Source of the DNA: JAOTVV01 sp041602035
Lineage (GTDB): Bacteria; Gemmatimonadota; Gemmatimonadetes; Gemmatimonadales; GWC2-71-9
DNA: 64,000 nucleotides
Direction: 5' to 3'
NCBI GenBank assembly: GCA_041602035.1
Contig: JBFIHA010000009.1
Span: 1 to 64,000, forward strand
Within the stretch, counting starts at the first letter, position 1; the number at the start of each line of letters is the position of its first letter. The notes under the pieces are model-generated. The model did no database searches. It was not told the DNA's origin and saw nothing but the letters and a program-made list of their open reading frames with translations. Below, piece after piece: positions 6,657-15,302 of this stretch. The position numbers and the translations under genes are program-made.

Positions 6657-7764
6657 ATGCTCGAAGACGCCGTCGAACGCTTGTCCGATCTGGAAAACCG
6701 CCTCGCCGAACTCCGAGGGTATCTTTGACCTCGAAGCCAAGACCGCTCGCCTAACCGCGCTCGAGGCCTCGATGGCCGCCCCAGGGTTTTGGGACAACCC
6801 GGAGCGCGCCCGATCGGTCGTCGAAGACATCCGTCAGCTCAAACGCTGGACAGACCCGTTTGCGGACCTGTCCCGTCGGCTCGCCGACGCGCGCGAGCTC
6901 GCCGATCTCGTCGCGCAGGATCCCGATCCCGAGCTGGAGCGCGGCATTGCCGACGAGGTCACGAAGCTGGTGCGAGGTGTGGAGGAACTCGAGCTCCAGG
7001 GCATGCTCCAGGGGCCGGACGACCGTCGTGACGCCCTCCTGACAATCCATCCCGGCGCGGGTGGCACCGAGTCGCAGGACTGGGCCGAAATGCTCATGCG
7101 GATGTACACTCGCTGGGCCGAACGACACGGCTACGACGTCCATGTGCTCGATCTCGTGTCCGGCGAGGAGGCAGGGATCAAGTCGGTCGCGATGGAGGTC
7201 CGAGGCGATTACGGCTATGGGTATCTCAAGGCCGAGAAGGGGGTACATCGCCTGGTGCGCATTTCGCCGTTCGACGCGCAGTCGCGCCGTCATACCTCGT
7301 TTGCCTCGGTGTTCGTGTATCCGGTGGTCGACGATGCCGTGGAGATCGATCTGCGCGAGGAAGACATCGAGATGGAGGTGTTTCGAGCCTCCGGCGCCGG
7401 CGGTCAGCACGTCAACAAGACGTCATCGGCTGTCCGGTTACGGCACGTGCCGACCGGGATCGCCGTCTCGTGCCAGCAGGAGCGCAGTCAACACAAGAAC
7501 CGCGCGACGGCACTCAAGATGCTCAAGGCCGCGCTCTATCAGCAGGCGATCGAAGAGCGCGAGAAGAAGCGGGCCGAGATCGAAGCCACCAAGACCGACA
7601 TCAGCTGGGGCAACCAGATTCGGTCGTACGTGTTTCAACCGTATACCATGGTGAACGACCATCGCACCGAATTGAAGATCACCGATGTGCATGGGGTGAT
7701 GGACGGGGACCTGGACCTGTTCATCGAAACCTTCCTCAAGAAGTTCGGGAGTCGCGCCGCATGA
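6657..7764 (+). CDS. prfB: Peptide chain release factor 2, made by programmed +1 frameshifting
   Basis: RF2 recognises UGA and UAA stop codons and releases the finished peptide. The gene starts at ATG 6657 and reads 23 codons to an in-frame TGA at 6726-6728. A +1 shift after CTT (6723-6725), skipping T6726, joins the frame that runs to 7764 and gives 368 residues, the normal RF2 length. The protein has the SPF tripeptide for stop-codon reading (RISPFDAQ) and the catalytic GGQ motif (SGAGGQHVNKT). Shifting depends on the RF2 level, so the gene regulates itself. It overlaps lysS by four bases (ATGA). Confidence 0.95.
6717..6729 (+). promoter_or_regulatory. RF2 programmed +1 frameshift site
   Basis: GGG TAT CTT TGA C in the zero frame matches the conserved slippery site CTT TGA C. 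The upstream Shine-Dalgarno-like element is GAGGG (6715-6719), where many bacteria have AGGGGG. Slow termination at TGA when RF2 is scarce lets the ribosome slip by one base into the RF2 frame. Confidence 0.93.
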
Positions 7765-9245
7765 GCGAGATGGAGCGGTCGTTCGTCGAGGAAGCTCGGC
7801 GCGAGAAGCGACGCCAGCTCGAGGAACTGGGTATTCCCGCCTATGCCTATCGCTTCGAGCGGACGCACTCGGCCGCCCAGGCCATCGCGGCGATCGGCCA
7901 GGAGGGGCAGGGGACGGTTCGGGTCGCGGGTCGCATCGTCTCTCGCCGCGGGCACGGCAAGACCACTTTCGCCCATGTTGCCGACCCCTCCGGGAAGGTC
8001 CAGGTCTACTTCCGGCGTGACGAGCTGGGCGACGCCTATCGTCTCGTCCAGCTACTGGATCTCGGAGACGTCATCGGGGTGAGCGGGTACATGTTCACCA
8101 CCAAGACGGGGGAGACCACGGTGCATGCCGAGGAGGTAGCCCTCCTCAGCAAGGCACTCCGGCCACCGCCTCTCGGGAAGGAGGACGCCGAGGGCGAGCA
8201 GCACTCTGTGCTCGCCAATACCGAAGTGCGCTATCGCCAGCGCTACGCCGACCTCATCGCTCACCCCGAGCATCGCGAGGTGTTCGAGATTCGGGCCGAC
8301 TTCATTCGCTACCTGCGTGCCTTTCTCGATGCGCGTGGGTACCTCGAGGTCGAAACGCCCGTGCTGCAGCCCCTTTACGGTGGGGCGCTCGCTCGGCCAT
8401 TCACCACCCATCACAATGCGCTCGACGCGAGGTTCTACCTTCGCATTGCGACCGAGCTGTACTTGAAGCGCTGCATCGTGGGTGGTCTGGAGAAGGTCTA
8501 CGAGATCGGCAAGGACTTCCGCAACGAGGGGATCGATCGTCTGCACAACCCCGAGTTCACCATGCTCGAGTTCTACGAGGCCTACGTCGACTATCACGAC
8601 ATCCTCGACATGGTGGAGTCGATGGTGCACGGGTTTGTCGTGGAACGGTTTGAAGACCCGGCGCTGGAGCGGTTCGGCATGCGCTACGACTTCACCCCGC
8701 CGTGGCCTCGCACCGGCTACCGGGACCTGATCGAGACGCACGCGGGCGTCCGACTGGACCAGGCGGACGATGATGCGCTGCGCGACCTCCTACGGCGACG
8801 GGACGTTCCCGACCTGGACCCGCTGCCCCACTGGAAACTGGTGGACGAGGTGTTCAAGGAGTATGTGGAGCCCAATCTCGTACAGCCCACCTTCGTGGTG
8901 GACTTCCCCCTGGCCATTTCGCCGCTGGCCAAGCCGAAGCGCGGTGATCCGACGCTCGCCGAGCGGTTCGAATTGTTCGTGAACGGGTCGGAGGTTGCCA
9001 ACGCCTTCAGCGAGTTGAACGATCCCGACGACCAGCGGGCGCGTATGATGGCGCAGCGGGCCGCGAGGGAGGCCGGTGACGAGGAGGCCCACGAGCTGGA
9101 CGAGGATTACCTGTGCGCCCTCGAGTACGGGATGCCTCCCACGGGGGGGTGCGGCATCGGGATCGACCGTCTGGTGATGCTGTTCGCCGGCGTGACCTCG
9201 ATCCGTGACGTGATTCTGTTCCCGACATTGAAGCCCGACTCATGA
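7761..9245 (+). CDS. lysS: Lysyl-tRNA synthetase, class II
   Basis: This 494-residue class II enzyme charges tRNA-Lys with lysine. An N-terminal OB-fold anticodon-binding domain spans about 50-130. The catalytic core begins at about 165, with motif 2 KDFRNEG at 251-257 and motif 3 GGCGIGIDRL at 462-471. LysRS signatures PEFTMLEFYEAY and NGSEVANAFSELNDP are present. The ATG at 7761 overlaps the prfB stop codon by four bases, and prfB-lysS is a common neighbour pair in bacteria. An earlier in-frame start inside prfB is not needed. The stop codon overlaps the lolC start. Confidence 0.96.
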   Translation: MSEMERSFVEEARREKRRQLEELGIPAYAYRFERTHSAAQAIAAIGQEGQGTVRVAGRIVSRRGHGKTTFAHVADPSGKVQVYFRRDELGDAYRLVQLLDLGDVIGVSGYMFTTKTGETTVHAEEVALLSKALRPPPLGKEDAEGEQHSVLANTEVRYRQRYADLIAHPEHREVFEIRADFIRYLRAFLDARGYLEVETPVLQPLYGGALARPFTTHHNALDARFYLRIATELYLKRCIVGGLEKVYEIGKDFRNEGIDRLHNPEFTMLEFYEAYVDYHDILDMVESMVHGFVVERFEDPALERFGMRYDFTPPWPRTGYRDLIETHAGVRLDQADDDALRDLLRRRDVPDLDPLPHWKLVDEVFKEYVEPNLVQPTFVVDFPLAISPLAKPKRGDPTLAERFELFVNGSEVANAFSELNDPDDQRARMMAQRAAREAGDEEAHELDEDYLCALEYGMPPTGGCGIGIDRLVMLFAGVTSIRDVILFPTLKPDS

Positions 9246-10492
9246 GCCGGCTCGACGTCACGATCGCCTCGCGGTACATGCGCAGCCGCCGGTCCTCGCG
9301 ACTCGTATCACTTATCACGCTCATCGCGATCAGCGGGGTCACGGTGGGGGTAATGGCCCTGATCGTCGTGGTGGGTGTGATGAATGGACTCCAGAGCGAG
9401 CTGCGTGAGAAGATCCTCGTGGCGAGCCCTCATCTCCGAGTCCTCACATTCGGCAGGGGGTTGCGGCTCGACGAGTGGCAGGCGGTGCGCGAGCAAGTGC
9501 TGAGCGATCCGGCGGTGACGGCGGCCGCGCCGTTCGTCCTCGCGCAGGGGCTGATCTCGGCGGGCGCGGATTATTCGGAGGGCGTCTACGTGTTGGGGAT
9601 CGAGCCCGATACGGGGCAGCGGTCGGTCACCACGCTTCCACAGCACTTCCAGTCGGGTGACCTCGAGTTTCGGGCCACCGCGGACGACGTCGATGGAGGG
9701 GTGATTCTCGGACGGCGGCTCGCCGAGCGGCTCTCGGCGTTTCCAGGCGATCGCGTGACACTGCTCGCTCCCGCCGGCAGCAAGTTCAACGCGGCACTGG
9801 GGTCGTTCGTCCCCAAGTGGTGGACGATGGAGGTGGTCGGGAACTTCGAAACCGGAATGTACGAGTACGACAACGGCTACGTACTGATGAATCGCCGACT
9901 CGCGCAGCGGTTTCAGGGCCTCGACAGCGCCGTGTCCGGACTCGAGGTGAGCGTGCGGGATGCCTGGCAGGCACCCGAGGTGGGCCGCCGGCTCGAAGAG
10001 CGGCTCGGCTACCCGTACCGTACCCTCGACTGGCAGACGCAGAACCAGACGCTGTTCTCGGCCCTCCAGCTCGAGAAGCTGGCGATGGGGACGATTCTCT
10101 TGCTCATCGTCATCGTCGCCGCCTTCAACATCGTCAGCACGCAGACCATGCTGGTGCGCGACAAGACGCGCGAGATCGGCATTCTCAGAGCCATGGGGTT
10201 CCCGGTGCGCCAGGTGCGCCGGGTATTCATCCTCCAGGGGGCAGCCATCGGGTTGGTGGGGACGGCCCTCGGGACGGTGTTGGGGCTCGTGCTGGCGCGC
10301 CTGGTGGATCGTGGACACATCATCGATCTCAACCCGGCCGTATATTTCATTGATCATTTGCCGGTGCGGGTGGATCCGATCGATCTCGCCGTGATCGTCG
10401 TGGCGAGTATCAGTGTCGCGATCCTGGCCACGCTCTATCCCGCGCGGGAGGCAGCGACGCTGCACCCGGTGGACGCGATTCGGTACCAATGA
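9242..10492 (+). CDS. lolC: Lipoprotein-releasing ABC transporter permease LolC/LolE
   Basis: This 416-residue inner-membrane protein of the LolCE/MacB permease superfamily has one transmembrane helix near the N-terminus (about 22-45), a long periplasmic domain (about 46-270) and an FtsX-type block of three helices at about 280-400. With LolD it lifts outer-membrane lipoproteins off the inner membrane and hands them to LolA. Only one permease gene is present, so the complex is probably a homodimer (often called LolF-type) instead of LolC plus LolE. It overlaps lysS and lolD by four bases each. Confidence 0.9.
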   Translation: MSRLDVTIASRYMRSRRSSRLVSLITLIAISGVTVGVMALIVVVGVMNGLQSELREKILVASPHLRVLTFGRGLRLDEWQAVREQVLSDPAVTAAAPFVLAQGLISAGADYSEGVYVLGIEPDTGQRSVTTLPQHFQSGDLEFRATADDVDGGVILGRRLAERLSAFPGDRVTLLAPAGSKFNAALGSFVPKWWTMEVVGNFETGMYEYDNGYVLMNRRLAQRFQGLDSAVSGLEVSVRDAWQAPEVGRRLEERLGYPYRTLDWQTQNQTLFSALQLEKLAMGTILLLIVIVAAFNIVSTQTMLVRDKTREIGILRAMGFPVRQVRRVFILQGAAIGLVGTALGTVLGLVLARLVDRGHIIDLNPAVYFIDHLPVRVDPIDLAVIVVASISVAILATLYPAREAATLHPVDAIRYQ

Positions 10493-11187
10493 GCGTGCTC
10501 CTCGAGGCGCAGGGCGTGCGGAAGAGCTTTCGCGGCGGCGGGAACAGCGTGGTGCCCGTGCTGACGGATGTGAACCTCGCGGTCGAGCGGGGAGAAGCCG
10601 TAGCGATCGTCGGGGCCTCGGGAGCGGGGAAGAGCACCTTGCTGCATCTCCTTGGGGCCTTGGACGCTCCATCCGGCGGAGACATCCGGCTGGAGGGTGT
10701 GTCCTATGCGACGTTGACGGGCGAGGGCCGCGACACGTTGCGCAATCGCAAGGTCGGATTCGTGTTTCAATTCCACCACTTGCTGCGGGAGTTCACGGCT
10801 CTGGAAAACGTGATGATGCCGCTACTGATCCAGGGATGGACCGAGCCCCGAGCGCGAGACCGGGCCGAACGGCTTCTGGGCGCCGTCGACCTCTCGCCAC
10901 GGGCCACGCATCGGCCCCCGGAGCTCTCCGGCGGCGAGCAGCAGCGCTGTGCAGTGGCTCGTGCTGTGGTGCACGAGCCAGCCCTGCTCCTGGCAGACGA
11001 GCCGAGCGGCAATCTCGACGCGTTTCACTCCGATCAGCTGCACGACCTCCTGTTCGCCCTCGTGGGGGAGCTCGAGACATCCCTGGTCATCGTCACGCAC
11101 AATCGGCCGCTGGCCGAGCGGGCCGATCGCGTGCTCCAGCTGGACAAGGGGACGCTGCACGAGATCTCGCGAGAGGCGGTGCATTGA
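10489..11187 (+). CDS. lolD: Lipoprotein-releasing ABC transporter ATPase LolD
   Basis: This 232-residue ABC ATPase has Walker A GASGAGKST (42-50), a Q-loop in FVFQFHHLL, the signature LSGGEQQR, Walker B ALLLADEPSGNLD and the switch histidine in VTHN. The sequence around SGNLD is typical of the MacB/LolD/FtsE group. It is encoded right after the permease with an ATGA overlap, which identifies the LolCD lipoprotein-export machine. It powers release of lipoproteins from the inner membrane. Confidence 0.92.
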   Translation: MSVLLEAQGVRKSFRGGGNSVVPVLTDVNLAVERGEAVAIVGASGAGKSTLLHLLGALDAPSGGDIRLEGVSYATLTGEGRDTLRNRKVGFVFQFHHLLREFTALENVMMPLLIQGWTEPRARDRAERLLGAVDLSPRATHRPPELSGGEQQRCAVARAVVHEPALLLADEPSGNLDAFHSDQLHDLLFALVGELETSLVIVTHNRPLAERADRVLQLDKGTLHEISREAVH

Positions 11188-11684
11188 TGCAGTGCGACAA
11201 CTGCCACGAGCGACCCGCCGCGATTCACCTCACGCAGATCGTGGACAACTCGGTCACGACCGCGCACCTCTGCGAGCAGTGCGCCTCCGACAAGGGCATC
11301 AACACGAACGCGAGCGTGGCAAAGCTACCCTTGGCGGGCTTCCTGGGGGTCACCGGGAAAGGGGTGGCGGCCGCGCTGCCGGCCGGAGCGGAGGCCGAAC
11401 CCTGCGAGTTCTGCGGGGCGACCCTGCAGGATTTTCGGGAGACCGGCCGGCTTGGCTGCGCTCACTGCTACGGGCACTTCGAGCCGCAGCTCCGTGAATT
11501 GCTGCGCCGCATCCACGGCTCGTTCCACCATGTCGGCAAGCTATACCTTGACGCCGAGGCCATCGTCGCCGACGACGTTCCCAAGCTCCTCACCGAGCTG
11601 CGCGACCGCCTCAAGCGTTCCATCGAAGCGGAGAACTTCGAGTTGGCAGCCGAGCTGCGCGACCGGATCAGGGCACTCGAATGA
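11187..11684 (+). CDS. mcsA: McsA, zinc-binding activator of the protein arginine kinase
   Basis: This 165-residue protein has two zinc-binding pairs of CxxC motifs (Cys3/6 with Cys29/32, and Cys73/76 with Cys91/94) and a C-terminal UVR domain at about 132-165 (ENFELAAELRDRIRALE). In Bacillus McsA activates McsB and links it to ClpC. The ATG shares one base with the lolD stop codon. The next two genes are mcsB and clpC, the classical order, but no CtsR repressor gene precedes it, unlike in Firmicutes. Confidence 0.92.
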   Translation: MQCDNCHERPAAIHLTQIVDNSVTTAHLCEQCASDKGINTNASVAKLPLAGFLGVTGKGVAAALPAGAEAEPCEFCGATLQDFRETGRLGCAHCYGHFEPQLRELLRRIHGSFHHVGKLYLDAEAIVADDVPKLLTELRDRLKRSIEAENFELAAELRDRIRALE

Positions 11685-12784
11685 CGATCGATCTGAGTCT
11701 GCTCCCGGATGGCGGCATGTCCTGGCTCGACGCCAGTGGGCCCGACAGCGACATCGTGCTCTCGACTCGGGTTCGGCTCGCTCGCAATCTCCAGGGGCGT
11801 GCCTTTCCGGTACGGGCGTCGTCGGACAACCTCGTTGAGACGCGTGACGAGATTCTCGACCTGACGCGCGAGAGTGGGGTGCTGCACCCGGTCACGATGT
11901 TCCGCCTGGACGAATTGGACTTGCTCGAACGGCAGGTGCTCCACGAGCGACACATGATCTCGCGCGAGTTGGCGGGACTGGAGCGCGCGCGGCCGGTTCG
12001 TCAGGGTGCGGCGCTGCTCACCAACGGCGAGTTGGCCGTCATGGTGAACGAAGAGGATCACTTGCGGCTCCAGAGCCTCCGGTCGGGCTTCGATCTGGAC
12101 CGAGCCTACGGGCAGCTCGAGCGGCTCGACAGCGAGATGGGGCGCCGGCTCTCCTTCGCCTTCCACCCTGAGTTTGGCTACCTTACCGCGTGTCCGACGA
12201 ACGCCGGAACGGGGCTGCGCGCGTCGGTGCTGATCCACCTGCCTGGCCTGGTGCTGACCAAGGAGATCGCCAAGGTGCTCCAGGGGTTGTCACAGGTCGG
12301 TCTCACCTTCCGCGGGCTCTACGGCGAGGGCAGCGAAGTCGTCGGAAACTTCTTCCAGCTGTCGAATCAAACCACGTTGGGGAAGTCGGAGGAGGACCTC
12401 CTCGATCATCTGGCCACGATGGTGCGCCAGGTGGTCGAGTACGAGCAGCGGGCGCGGGCGGTGTTGCAGCGGGAGGCACCGGCGGTGATCGCCGACAAGG
12501 TGTGGCGCGCCTACGGACTGCTGCGGTACGCACGGAGCCTGTCCTTCGAGGAGGCCATGAACCTGCTGAGCGGCGTGCGGCTGGGCGTGGGGCTGAACCT
12601 GATTCGTGACGTGAGTGTATACACGTTGAACAAGCTGCTGATCTTCACGCAGCCGGCGCATATCGCCGAGCGTGAGGGCCGGGCGCTGTCGGACCCGGAG
12701 CTCCCGATCAGCCGGGCGACGTACGTGCGACGCCTCCTGGAGGAGGACGCCGCGCGGCGTGGGCCCACTGACGGGACGCCATGA
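11681..12784 (+). CDS. mcsB: McsB, protein arginine kinase
   Basis: This 367-residue member of the phosphagen (guanidino) kinase family phosphorylates arginines on damaged or regulatory proteins and so marks them for ClpCP degradation. Conserved blocks visible are STRVRLARNLQGRAFP near the N-terminus, CPTNAGTGLRASVLIHLPGL at about 170-190 and SNQTTLGKSEEDLL at about 228-241. The segment RATYVRRLLEEDAARRG near the C-terminus carries the arginine-rich end that binds phospho-arginine in known McsB proteins. It overlaps mcsA by four bases and precedes clpC by 39 bases. Confidence 0.93.
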   Translation: MTIDLSLLPDGGMSWLDASGPDSDIVLSTRVRLARNLQGRAFPVRASSDNLVETRDEILDLTRESGVLHPVTMFRLDELDLLERQVLHERHMISRELAGLERARPVRQGAALLTNGELAVMVNEEDHLRLQSLRSGFDLDRAYGQLERLDSEMGRRLSFAFHPEFGYLTACPTNAGTGLRASVLIHLPGLVLTKEIAKVLQGLSQVGLTFRGLYGEGSEVVGNFFQLSNQTTLGKSEEDLLDHLATMVRQVVEYEQRARAVLQREAPAVIADKVWRAYGLLRYARSLSFEEAMNLLSGVRLGVGLNLIRDVSVYTLNKLLIFTQPAHIAEREGRALSDPELPISRATYVRRLLEEDAARRGPTDGTP

Positions 12785-12823
12785 AGGTCGCAGCCATCAT
12801 GACACCGAAAGCGTGATCGTCGA

Positions 12824-15298
12824 ATGAACGGCTACAATTTCACCGATCGTGTCCGCAAGGTCCTCCAGATGGCCCGGGAGGAGGCCGCCCGTCTCCACCA
12901 CGAGTACGTGGGGACAGAGCACATTCTCCTGGGGTTGATTCGCGAAGGGGAGGGGGTGGCCGCTGCCGTCCTCACCAACCTGAGCGTGGACCTGGACGAG
13001 ATTCAGCAGAAGATCGAAGAGACCGTCAAGAAGGGCAAAGCTCCGGCGCCGGAGGGCCCCGACCTGCCGTATACGTCCCGGGCGAAGAAGGTCCTCGAGT
13101 TGGCCATGAGCGAGGCCAGAGAGCTGAACCACTCCTACGTCGGCACCGAGCATCTGCTGCTGGGCCTGCTCCGCGAAGAGAAGGGGATCGCTGCTCAGGT
13201 CCTGGGTGACGCCGGGATCAGCCTCGAGCAGGCTCGGGCGGAGACGCTCCGCCTTCTGGGCTCCGAGATGCCGGCGGGCGCCAAGGGACCCCAGAGCGCC
13301 GCGGGCTCCGGCCGCCCGGAAAAGAAGTCTAAGACGCCCGCCCTCGATCACTTCTGCCGCGACCTGACGGTGTTGGCTGGCGAAGGACAGCTGGACCCCA
13401 CGATCGGCCGGCAGCAGGAGATCGAGCGAGTGATCGAGGTGCTGTCTCGACGCAAGAAGAACAACCCGGTGCTCATCGGTGAGGCGGGCGTCGGGAAGAC
13501 CGCCATTGTCGAGGGACTCGCCCAACTCATTGCGGCCGGCAACTGCCCCGAGTCACTGAAACAGCATCGGGTGCTGGCGCTCGACATGGCAGCGGTCATT
13601 GCCGGCACCAAATACCGAGGACAGTTCGAAGAGCGGCTCAAGGCGGTGATGAACGAGATCGCCCAGAACAAGAACGTGGTCCTGTTCATCGACGAGCTGC
13701 ACACGCTGGTGGGAGCGGGCGCGGCCGAAGGCGCCATCGACGCTTCCAACATGCTCAAGCCGGCGCTCGCTCGCGGGGAGCTGCAGTGCGTGGGGGCGTC
13801 GACGCTCAACGAGTATCGGAAGTACATCGAAAAGGACGGCGCGTTGGAGCGACGCTTCCAGACGGTCATCGTGGACCCGCCGACGGTGGACGAGACTATC
13901 GATATTCTCAAGGGGCTCCGCCAACGATACGAAGAACATCACAAGGTGGTGATCCCCGACGAGGCCTTGGACAACGCGGCCCGGCTCTCCGACCGGTACA
14001 TCACCGATCGCTTCCTGCCCGACAAGGCGATCGACGTGATCGACGAAGCCGCCGCGCGCGCGCGACTGGCGGCACAGGTGCCTCCACCGGAGGTGGCCGA
14101 GCTGAAGGAGCGTCTCGAACACTTGAACCGAGACAAGGAAGAGGCCGTTCGCGACCAGAATTTCGAGCGGGCTGCCGCCCTGCGCGATCAGGAACGCGAC
14201 CTCCAGGCCGACATCCGGCGACGGCAGGAGGAGTGGGAACGGGAGCGCGAGGCGCACCGGCCCAACATTGGTGAGGAGGAGATCTCGTTCATCGTCTCCC
14301 GCTGGACCGGCATCCCGGTTACGCGCCTGCAGGAGGCCGAAACGCACCGGCTGCTCCGCATGGAAGAGGAGCTGCATCGGTCGGTCGTGGGACAGAACCC
14401 TGCGATCGAGGCCATCTCGCGGGCCATCCGCCGGTCGCGCGCGGGGCTCAAAGATCCGCGACGGCCCATCGGAACGTTCGTGTTCTGCGGTCCGACCGGC
14501 GTGGGCAAGACCGAATTGGCCCGTGCGCTGGCGCGGTTCCTGTTCGCCGACGACCAGGCGCTCATTCGCGTCGACATGTCGGAGTACATGGAGAAATTCA
14601 GCGTGAGCCGGCTCATCGGCGCCCCGCCGGGCTACGTGGGCTATGAGGACTCGGGCGCGCTCACGAAGGCCGTGCGGCGGAAGCCGTACTCGGTAGTGCT
14701 GCTGGACGAGATCGAGAAGGCGCATCCGGACGTGTTCAACATCCTGCTCCAGGTGCTCGACGAGGGCCACCTCACCGACAATTACGGGCGGAAGATCGAC
14801 TTCAAGAACACGGTCGTGATCATGACGTCGAACTTGGGCGCGCGGGACATCAGCAAGACCACAACGCTGGGGTTCGCCCAACCGGACGCCAAGAGCTCGT
14901 TTGAGCGCATCGAGCAGAAGGTACGGGAAGAGGTGGACAAGGCGTTCAATCCGGAGTTCTTGAACCGGCTCGACGAAGTGATCGTGTTCCATCCGCTCGA
15001 CCGGACCCACATTGCACAGATCGTGGACATCCTGTTCCGCCAGGTGCAGGAGCGGGTCGCACCCGAAGGGTACACCCTGCGGCTCACCGAGCCGGCAACC
15101 GGCTTCCTGGTGGATCACGGATACGACGAGGCCTTCGGCGCCCGGCCGCTCAAGCGCGCCATCCAGCGCTACGTCGAGGATCCGCTGTCGGACAAGATCC
15201 TTCAGGGGGAATTCACGCCCGGTGATGAGATCGAGATCGACGTCGATGCCGACGGAGAGAAACTGTCGTTTCGTGTGTTCTCCAGGACCAAGGCGTAG
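12824..15298 (+). CDS. clpC: ClpC, AAA+ unfoldase of the ClpCP protease
   Basis: This 824-residue protein has two N-terminal Clp repeats (about 5-145) that bind phospho-arginine and adaptors, AAA+ domain 1 with Walker A GEAGVGKT (219-226), and a middle region with a UVR-like coiled coil (RDQNFERAAALRDQERDL). AAA+ domain 2 has GPTGVGKT and the VDMSEYMEKFSVSRLIGAPPGYVGYE block. It unfolds substrates and threads them into ClpP, which is not encoded here. The M-domain and the mcsA-mcsB neighbours identify ClpC, not ClpA or ClpB. In Gram-negatives McsAB-ClpC is less common and marks this lineage. Confidence 0.95.
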   Translation: MNGYNFTDRVRKVLQMAREEAARLHHEYVGTEHILLGLIREGEGVAAAVLTNLSVDLDEIQQKIEETVKKGKAPAPEGPDLPYTSRAKKVLELAMSEARELNHSYVGTEHLLLGLLREEKGIAAQVLGDAGISLEQARAETLRLLGSEMPAGAKGPQSAAGSGRPEKKSKTPALDHFCRDLTVLAGEGQLDPTIGRQQEIERVIEVLSRRKKNNPVLIGEAGVGKTAIVEGLAQLIAAGNCPESLKQHRVLALDMAAVIAGTKYRGQFEERLKAVMNEIAQNKNVVLFIDELHTLVGAGAAEGAIDASNMLKPALARGELQCVGASTLNEYRKYIEKDGALERRFQTVIVDPPTVDETIDILKGLRQRYEEHHKVVIPDEALDNAARLSDRYITDRFLPDKAIDVIDEAAARARLAAQVPPPEVAELKERLEHLNRDKEEAVRDQNFERAAALRDQERDLQADIRRRQEEWEREREAHRPNIGEEEISFIVSRWTGIPVTRLQEAETHRLLRMEEELHRSVVGQNPAIEAISRAIRRSRAGLKDPRRPIGTFVFCGPTGVGKTELARALARFLFADDQALIRVDMSEYMEKFSVSRLIGAPPGYVGYEDSGALTKAVRRKPYSVVLLDEIEKAHPDVFNILLQVLDEGHLTDNYGRKIDFKNTVVIMTSNLGARDISKTTTLGFAQPDAKSSFERIEQKVREEVDKAFNPEFLNRLDEVIVFHPLDRTHIAQIVDILFRQVQERVAPEGYTLRLTEPATGFLVDHGYDEAFGARPLKRAIQRYVEDPLSDKILQGEFTPGDEIEIDVDADGEKLSFRVFSRTKA

Positions 15299-15302
15299 CA
15301 CT

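Noticed and set aside
9308..10672. A 454-codon minus-strand frame opposite lolC
   Set aside because: LolC on the plus strand is clear, and the reverse frame has no domain.
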